Source of the DNA: JANMMJ01 sp031373255
Lineage (GTDB): Bacteria > Pseudomonadota > Alphaproteobacteria > Rhizobiales > Aestuariivirgaceae
Length of the DNA: 26,662 bases
Direction of reading: 5' to 3'
Assembly: GCA_031373255.1 (NCBI GenBank)
Contig: JANMMJ010000023.1
Coordinates: 1 to 26,662 of the forward strand
The notes below the pieces were generated by a model. It saw only the letters and a list, made by a program, of their open reading frames with translations, did no database searches and had not been told where the DNA came from. Positions 23,824-26,662 of this stretch are shown here, in pieces. Both the position numbers and the translations under genes were made by a program. How positions within the stretch are numbered: position 1 is the first letter of the stretch; every line of letters starts with the position of its first letter.

Positions 23824-24815
23824 TATTTCCGCCTGTACATGCTGAAAGGTCCGAGCGGATGATCGGCATGGGGGTAGGGCGCGTGCGTGTGGGTATGGCC
23901 ATGCGCGTAGTCTTGACTATGTCCATGTCCATGCGAAGCAATGGTCCCGATTCCCTCGACATGATGGTGATGGCTCTCCTGTGCAGCGCCAACCTCAGCT
24001 TCGAAGCCCAGAACCTGCGTGCGGTATTTGCACATCTGGCAGTTCATCGCGGTATCGCCGGTCACGATCTGCGCAATCCGCTCGACGAAGGTTTCGATCA
24101 CGGCAGGATGGTCGTTGAGATAGGGAGCCTTGATGAACTCGATGCCGGGATGCTGTGCTGCCACTGTGTCGGTAGCATCGTAGATGCGCTGCACCAGGAT
24201 GCCCGTGAACAGGAAATAGGGGAAGACGATAAGTCGTTTGTATCCCAGCCGCGCAGCGTGCTTGAGCGCCGGTGCCACCAGCGGGAAAGTCACGCCGGAA
24301 TAAGCCGTTTCCGCCCACCCGAAGCCAAATCCCTCCCAGAGAAGTCGCGTCACCTTTGCGACATTCGAATTGGCATCGGGATCGGATGCACCACGGCCAA
24401 CGACAACAAGCAGCGTTTCATGCCTTCCGATGTCCGCGCTGGCAGCATCCAGAGCCTCCTGGATACGATCTGCTGCAGCCCGCATCATTTTGGGATCGAT
24501 GCCCAGTTCCTTGCCATATTCGATCCTGAGATCGTTCTGCGCGCCATAGGTGTTGAGGACTGATGGAATGTCGTTCTTGGCGTGGCCGGCCGCGAACAGC
24601 ATCCCCGGCACGGCCAGAACCCGGTTCACGCCTTGATCTTTCAGCCGGTTCAGTCCGTCACGAATGATTGGCGTGGCAAACTCGAGATAGCCATACTCGA
24701 CAGGGTACTGCGGAAGTCGATCCTTAAGATGCGCCGAGAGTACAGCGAATTCCTGCACGGCCGCGGTATCGCGGCTGCCGTGTCCGCAAAGCATTACACC
24801 GAGTTTCTCAGTCAT
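23823..24815 (-). CDS. cbiX: CbiX-type sirohydrochlorin cobaltochelatase, with Fe-S motif and His-rich tail
   Basis: The start chosen is the ATG at 24815, with GGAAGG about 9 nt upstream; the 330-residue product then begins MTEKLGVMLCGHGSRD. His12 (CGHGSRD) and His78 (PGMLFAAGHAKND) are the metal-inserting pair of the first chelatase repeat. A second repeat follows from about residue 134 (LLVVVGRGASDPDANS, FPYFLFTGILVQRIYD). Near the C-terminus MNCQMC (Cys259, Cys262) matches the MxCxxC Fe-S motif of long CbiX proteins, and residues 282-319 hold a cluster of about a dozen histidines. The reaction is Co2+ insertion into sirohydrochlorin. With cobN nearby, a siroheme ferrochelatase or metal-storage role is also possible. 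A longer frame upstream lacks family features. Confidence 0.9.
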   Translation of the reverse strand: MTEKLGVMLCGHGSRDTAAVQEFAVLSAHLKDRLPQYPVEYGYLEFATPIIRDGLNRLKDQGVNRVLAVPGMLFAAGHAKNDIPSVLNTYGAQNDLRIEYGKELGIDPKMMRAAADRIQEALDAASADIGRHETLLVVVGRGASDPDANSNVAKVTRLLWEGFGFGWAETAYSGVTFPLVAPALKHAARLGYKRLIVFPYFLFTGILVQRIYDATDTVAAQHPGIEFIKAPYLNDHPAVIETFVERIAQIVTGDTAMNCQMCKYRTQVLGFEAEVGAAQESHHHHVEGIGTIASHGHGHSQDYAHGHTHTHAPYPHADHPLGPFSMYRRK

Positions 24816-24816
24816 T

Positions 24817-24999
24817 TCAAAGCGCCTTCCGAAACACGAGCGTCTGCCGGCGAGAGAGGCCGGCCCGGAAGGCAGCTCCGGCATTGGCCCCCGATTGGGT
24901 CAGCCGCACCGGAATAGCTTTCAGTCCCGTCATGGGGAACGCTGCAACAGCATAGGGGTTAAGCGCCACGCACTGGATGGTCAAGGACCGCAACGACAT
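24817..24999 (-). CDS. Possible small ORF upstream of cbiX, unknown
   Basis: This open frame of 60 codons from the ATG at 24999 (67 from a TTG at 25020) ends one base before the cbiX start. The product starts MSLRSLTIQCVALNPYAVAA and ends RRQTLVFRKAL. I recognise no family. Supporting points are GC-rich third positions like the neighbouring genes and the tight stop-start contact with cbiX, which would suit translational coupling. Against it, there is no strong ribosome binding site, and the region could simply be the 5' leader of the cbiX transcript or the remains of a longer gene. It may be a leader peptide or a decayed gene end. Confidence 0.3.
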   Translation of the reverse strand: MSLRSLTIQCVALNPYAVAAFPMTGLKAIPVRLTQSGANAGAAFRAGLSRRQTLVFRKAL

Positions 25000-25003
25000 G
25001 TGC

Positions 25004-25033
25004 TTGTCAGAATACGCCAATTTAAGTCATACT
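25004..25033 (+). promoter_or_regulatory. Weak candidate promoter for the exported protein gene
   Basis: TTGTCA (25004-25009), an 18-nt spacer and CATACT (25028-25033) match the housekeeping consensus at 5 of 6 and 4 of 6 positions. The start point would fall at about 25040, on the ATG itself, which would make the mRNA nearly leaderless. Eye-based only. Confidence 0.25.
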
Positions 25034-25039
25034 TGAGGT

Positions 25040-25525
25040 ATGCGGTGGTTTGTAGTTCCCTTCTTGATGTTCTTTGCCTGTCCGGGAATGGCACAGCAAT
25101 GGGATCGGTATGTGAATCCACGATTTGGCACGGTTATGTCGATACCGCCCGGATATATTGTCGAAATGGAATCGGCCGATGCCGATGGCCGGCTCTACGT
25201 CTCGCCCAACCGGGATGAATCCCTGTTGGTGTGGGGCTCTCACCTTATCGACCAGACCCTGCAGGAACATTTTGAGTCACTGATCGCCGATGACGAAGCC
25301 TTGGGCTGGTCCATCAGTTACAAGGCAAAGGGTGACGGCTGGCGTGTCTATTCCGGCAGCAAGGAGCACAGGATCATTTACGCAAAGATTTTGGCATCCT
25401 GTGAGGGTAAGCAGGCCCAGCACTTCAAGTTTGAGTACGCCGAGTCAAAGAAGCTGGAATTCGATGAACTGGTGACGACACTTTCCAATTCTCTCAAGTC
25501 GAGAAAGGGCATCGACTGCCCATAG
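25040..25525 (+). CDS. Exported protein of unknown function
   Basis: This 161-residue protein has a clear signal peptide: MRW, a hydrophobic stretch FVVPFLMFFACP, and a likely cleavage after GMA at residue 18. The mature part starts QQWDRYVNPRFGTVMSIPPG and includes a single further cysteine pair (Cys120, Cys160) that could form a disulfide. I know similar short exported proteins with the same WxRYxNxRFG-type opening in rhizobia, without assigned function. It reads against the cobalamin genes and sits between cobO and cbiX; its stop is 3 nt from the cobO stop. GAGGT is close to the ATG. A link to cobalamin or metal uptake is only suggested by position. Confidence 0.75.
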   Translation: MRWFVVPFLMFFACPGMAQQWDRYVNPRFGTVMSIPPGYIVEMESADADGRLYVSPNRDESLLVWGSHLIDQTLQEHFESLIADDEALGWSISYKAKGDGWRVYSGSKEHRIIYAKILASCEGKQAQHFKFEYAESKKLEFDELVTTLSNSLKSRKGIDCP

Positions 25526-25528
25526 CGT

Positions 25529-26134
25529 TCAGAACTCAATGCCGGCCTGAGCTTTGACGCCGGACCGGAATGGATGCTTGATCAATTCCATCTCGGTGAC
25601 CAGGTCGGCAATTTCGATCAGTTCGTCCTTGGCGTTGCGCCCCGTCACGATGATGTGCTTGTCTTCGGGCCTGTGACGAAGCACGTCGAGGACGTCAGCG
25701 AGTGGCAGGTAGTCATAGCGCAGCACTATATTAAGTTCATCGAGCAGCACCATACGATAGTTCGGATCGGCAATCATCTTCTTGGCTTCCTCCCAGCCTG
25801 CTTTTGCATGCGCCACATCGCGTTCGCGGTCCTGGGTTTCCCAGGTGAACCCTTCGCCCATCGCCTTGATCGTCACCAGATCGGGGAATTTTTCCAGAAC
25901 CGTCCGTTCACCCGTTCCCCAGGATCCTTTGACAAATTGAATGACACCGGCGCGCATCCCATGGCCGATGGCGCGGAAAACCATTCCGAAAGCCGCGGTT
26001 GATTTCCCCTTGCCCTTGCCCGTGTGGACGATAAGGAGGCCCGGTTCCTTTGTTTTTCCAGCCATGATCTTGTCACGCGCCGCCTTCTTCTTCACCATCT
26101 TTTCGTGATGCCGCGCACCATCGTCTTCGGTCAT
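25529..26134 (-). CDS. cobO: Cob(I)alamin adenosyltransferase (CobA/CobO/BtuR type)
   Basis: The ATG at 26134 overlaps the cobN stop by 4 nt (ATGA) and gives a 201-residue protein beginning MTEDDGARHHEKMVKKKAAR. A longer frame upstream lies inside cobN and is rejected. The P-loop is HTGKGKGKSTAAFG (residues 37-50). VIQFVKGSWGTGERTVLEKF and MVLLDELNIVLRYDYL follow, as in CobO. The enzyme transfers the 5'-deoxyadenosyl group from ATP to Co(I) corrinoids, such as cob(I)yrinic acid a,c-diamide. Its N-terminal helix is thought to cap the corrinoid site. It follows cobN and is the last gene before the opposite-strand exported protein gene. Confidence 0.95.
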   Translation of the reverse strand: MTEDDGARHHEKMVKKKAARDKIMAGKTKEPGLLIVHTGKGKGKSTAAFGMVFRAIGHGMRAGVIQFVKGSWGTGERTVLEKFPDLVTIKAMGEGFTWETQDRERDVAHAKAGWEEAKKMIADPNYRMVLLDELNIVLRYDYLPLADVLDVLRHRPEDKHIIVTGRNAKDELIEIADLVTEMELIKHPFRSGVKAQAGIEF

Positions 26135-26662
26135 TGCGAAAGCTCCTTCAAAAGCTGATAGGCTGAATTCAGGCGCGGCACCCACAATCCTCGAGCCACC
26201 GCCTCGTCGAATCGCTGGGCAATCTCCTTGAGGGCTGCGGGATTGTTTTCGGCGATGAATTGCTGTGTTTTTTCATCAGCAAGAAACGCATCGAACGCTA
26301 GATCGAAATGGTGGGTTTTGACAGCCCCCGTCGTCGCGGCAAATGCGAACATGTAGTCGACAGTAGCTGCAATTTCGAATGCGCCCTTGTAGCCATGGCG
26401 CTTGACCCCCGCGATCCATTTCGGATTGACCACGCGCGAGCGCACCACGCGCCCGATTTCCTCATCTAGGGTCCGGATCACCGGCCGTTCCGGCCTCGAG
26501 TGGTCGTTGTGGTAGACGCGTGGCCTCCGGCCTGAAGCCTCTTCGACGGCAGCGCTCATGCCACCCTCAAACTGGTAGTAATCATCACTGTCGAGAACAT
26601 CGTGTTCACGATTGTCCTGGTTGTGGACCACGGCTTCGATGCGGGCGAGCCTCTGCCGGAAA
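26131..26662 (-). CDS. cobN: Cobaltochelatase subunit CobN, C-terminal fragment
   Basis: Only the last 176 residues lie in the window; the frame is open to the right edge. VVHNQDNREHDVLDSDDYYQ followed by FEGGMSA is the unmistakable C-terminal signature of CobN. RPRVYHNDHSRPERPVIRTL and NPKWIAGVKRHGYKGAFEIA follow, as in the family. CobN is the large ATP-dependent subunit of CobNST that inserts cobalt into hydrogenobyrinic acid a,c-diamide in the late-cobalt aerobic pathway. Its presence marks this cluster as aerobic-type. The stop overlaps the start of cobO by 4 nt. The N-terminal part of about 1,100 residues lies outside the window. Confidence 0.97.
   Translation of the reverse strand, partial: FRQRLARIEAVVHNQDNREHDVLDSDDYYQFEGGMSAAVEEASGRRPRVYHNDHSRPERPVIRTLDEEIGRVVRSRVVNPKWIAGVKRHGYKGAFEIAATVDYMFAFAATTGAVKTHHFDLAFDAFLADEKTQQFIAENNPAALKEIAQRFDEAVARGLWVPRLNSAYQLLKELSQ

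Noticed and set aside
24860..24985. Fragments resembling cobalamin riboswitch pieces (CCGGAAGGC and GCCACGCACTGG)
   Set aside because: They occur in the wrong order for a riboswitch on the plus strand, and the core and B12 box are absent on both strands.
24895..25218. Plus-strand open frame overlapping the start of the exported protein gene
   Set aside because: No recognisable protein and it overlaps, in another frame, a gene with a good signal peptide.
25507..25521. GGGCA/TGCCC hairpin near the end of the exported protein gene
   Set aside because: The stem is only 5 bp, lies before the stop codon and has no T-run, so I do not call it a terminator.

Overview
The window comes from an alphaproteobacterium, most likely of the Hyphomicrobiales (Rhizobiales). 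The evidence is the unbroken S10-spc-alpha ribosomal protein supercluster with adk after secY and no rpsD or rpmJ, the rplQ, Do-type protease and rarA neighbourhood, a type III ornithine decarboxylase, and a CobI/CobJ/CobL/CobM/CobH/CobN/CobO set of aerobic-type cobalamin genes. I cannot name the genus. Several proteins (L2, L5) depart from the rhizobial pattern I know.

Positions 1-14175 (+ strand) hold the 3' end of tuf, then rpsJ-rplC-rplD-rplW-rplB-rpsS-rplV-rpsC-rplP-rpmC-rpsQ (S10), rplN-rplX-rplE-rpsN-rpsH-rplF-rplR-rpsE-rpmD-rplO-secY-adk (spc), and rpsM-rpsK-rpoA-rplQ (alpha). Spacing is tight and many genes overlap by 1-8 nt. The only sizeable breaks are before rpsM (207 nt, with a promoter-like motif and two hairpins) and before rpoA (87 nt, with one hairpin). 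The run ends at a strong, probably bidirectional terminator at 14202-14229.

Positions 14242-18752 hold a minus-strand ornithine/lysine-type decarboxylase, divergent from an Lrp/AsnC regulator. The shared 121-nt region carries nested inverted repeats centred at about 15552, a good operator candidate. The regulator gene overlaps a periplasmic Do-like serine protease gene, which overlaps rarA, so regulator, protease and replication-recombination factor look like one coupled operon.

Positions 18749-26662 (minus strand) hold cobalamin corrin-ring genes. In transcription order these are the cobN 3' end, cobO, then (after an opposite-strand gene for a small exported protein) a possible small ORF, cbiX, cobH, cobL (CbiE-CbiT), cobI, a cbiG-cobJ fusion and cobM. 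Nearly all junctions are 1-7 nt overlaps. The cluster mixes hallmarks of late-cobalt insertion (CobN) and early-cobalt or anaerobic-type parts (CbiX, CbiG domain). No cobG or cobalamin riboswitch is visible here.

The observations most worth checking are the shortened HPHGGGEG loop in ribosomal protein L2, the Lys/Ala-rich N-terminal extension on L5, the nested palindromes between the decarboxylase and its regulator, the structured leader before rpsM, and the mixed cobalamin pathway with its CbiG-CobJ fusion, Fe-S/His-rich CbiX and unrecognised small ORF.
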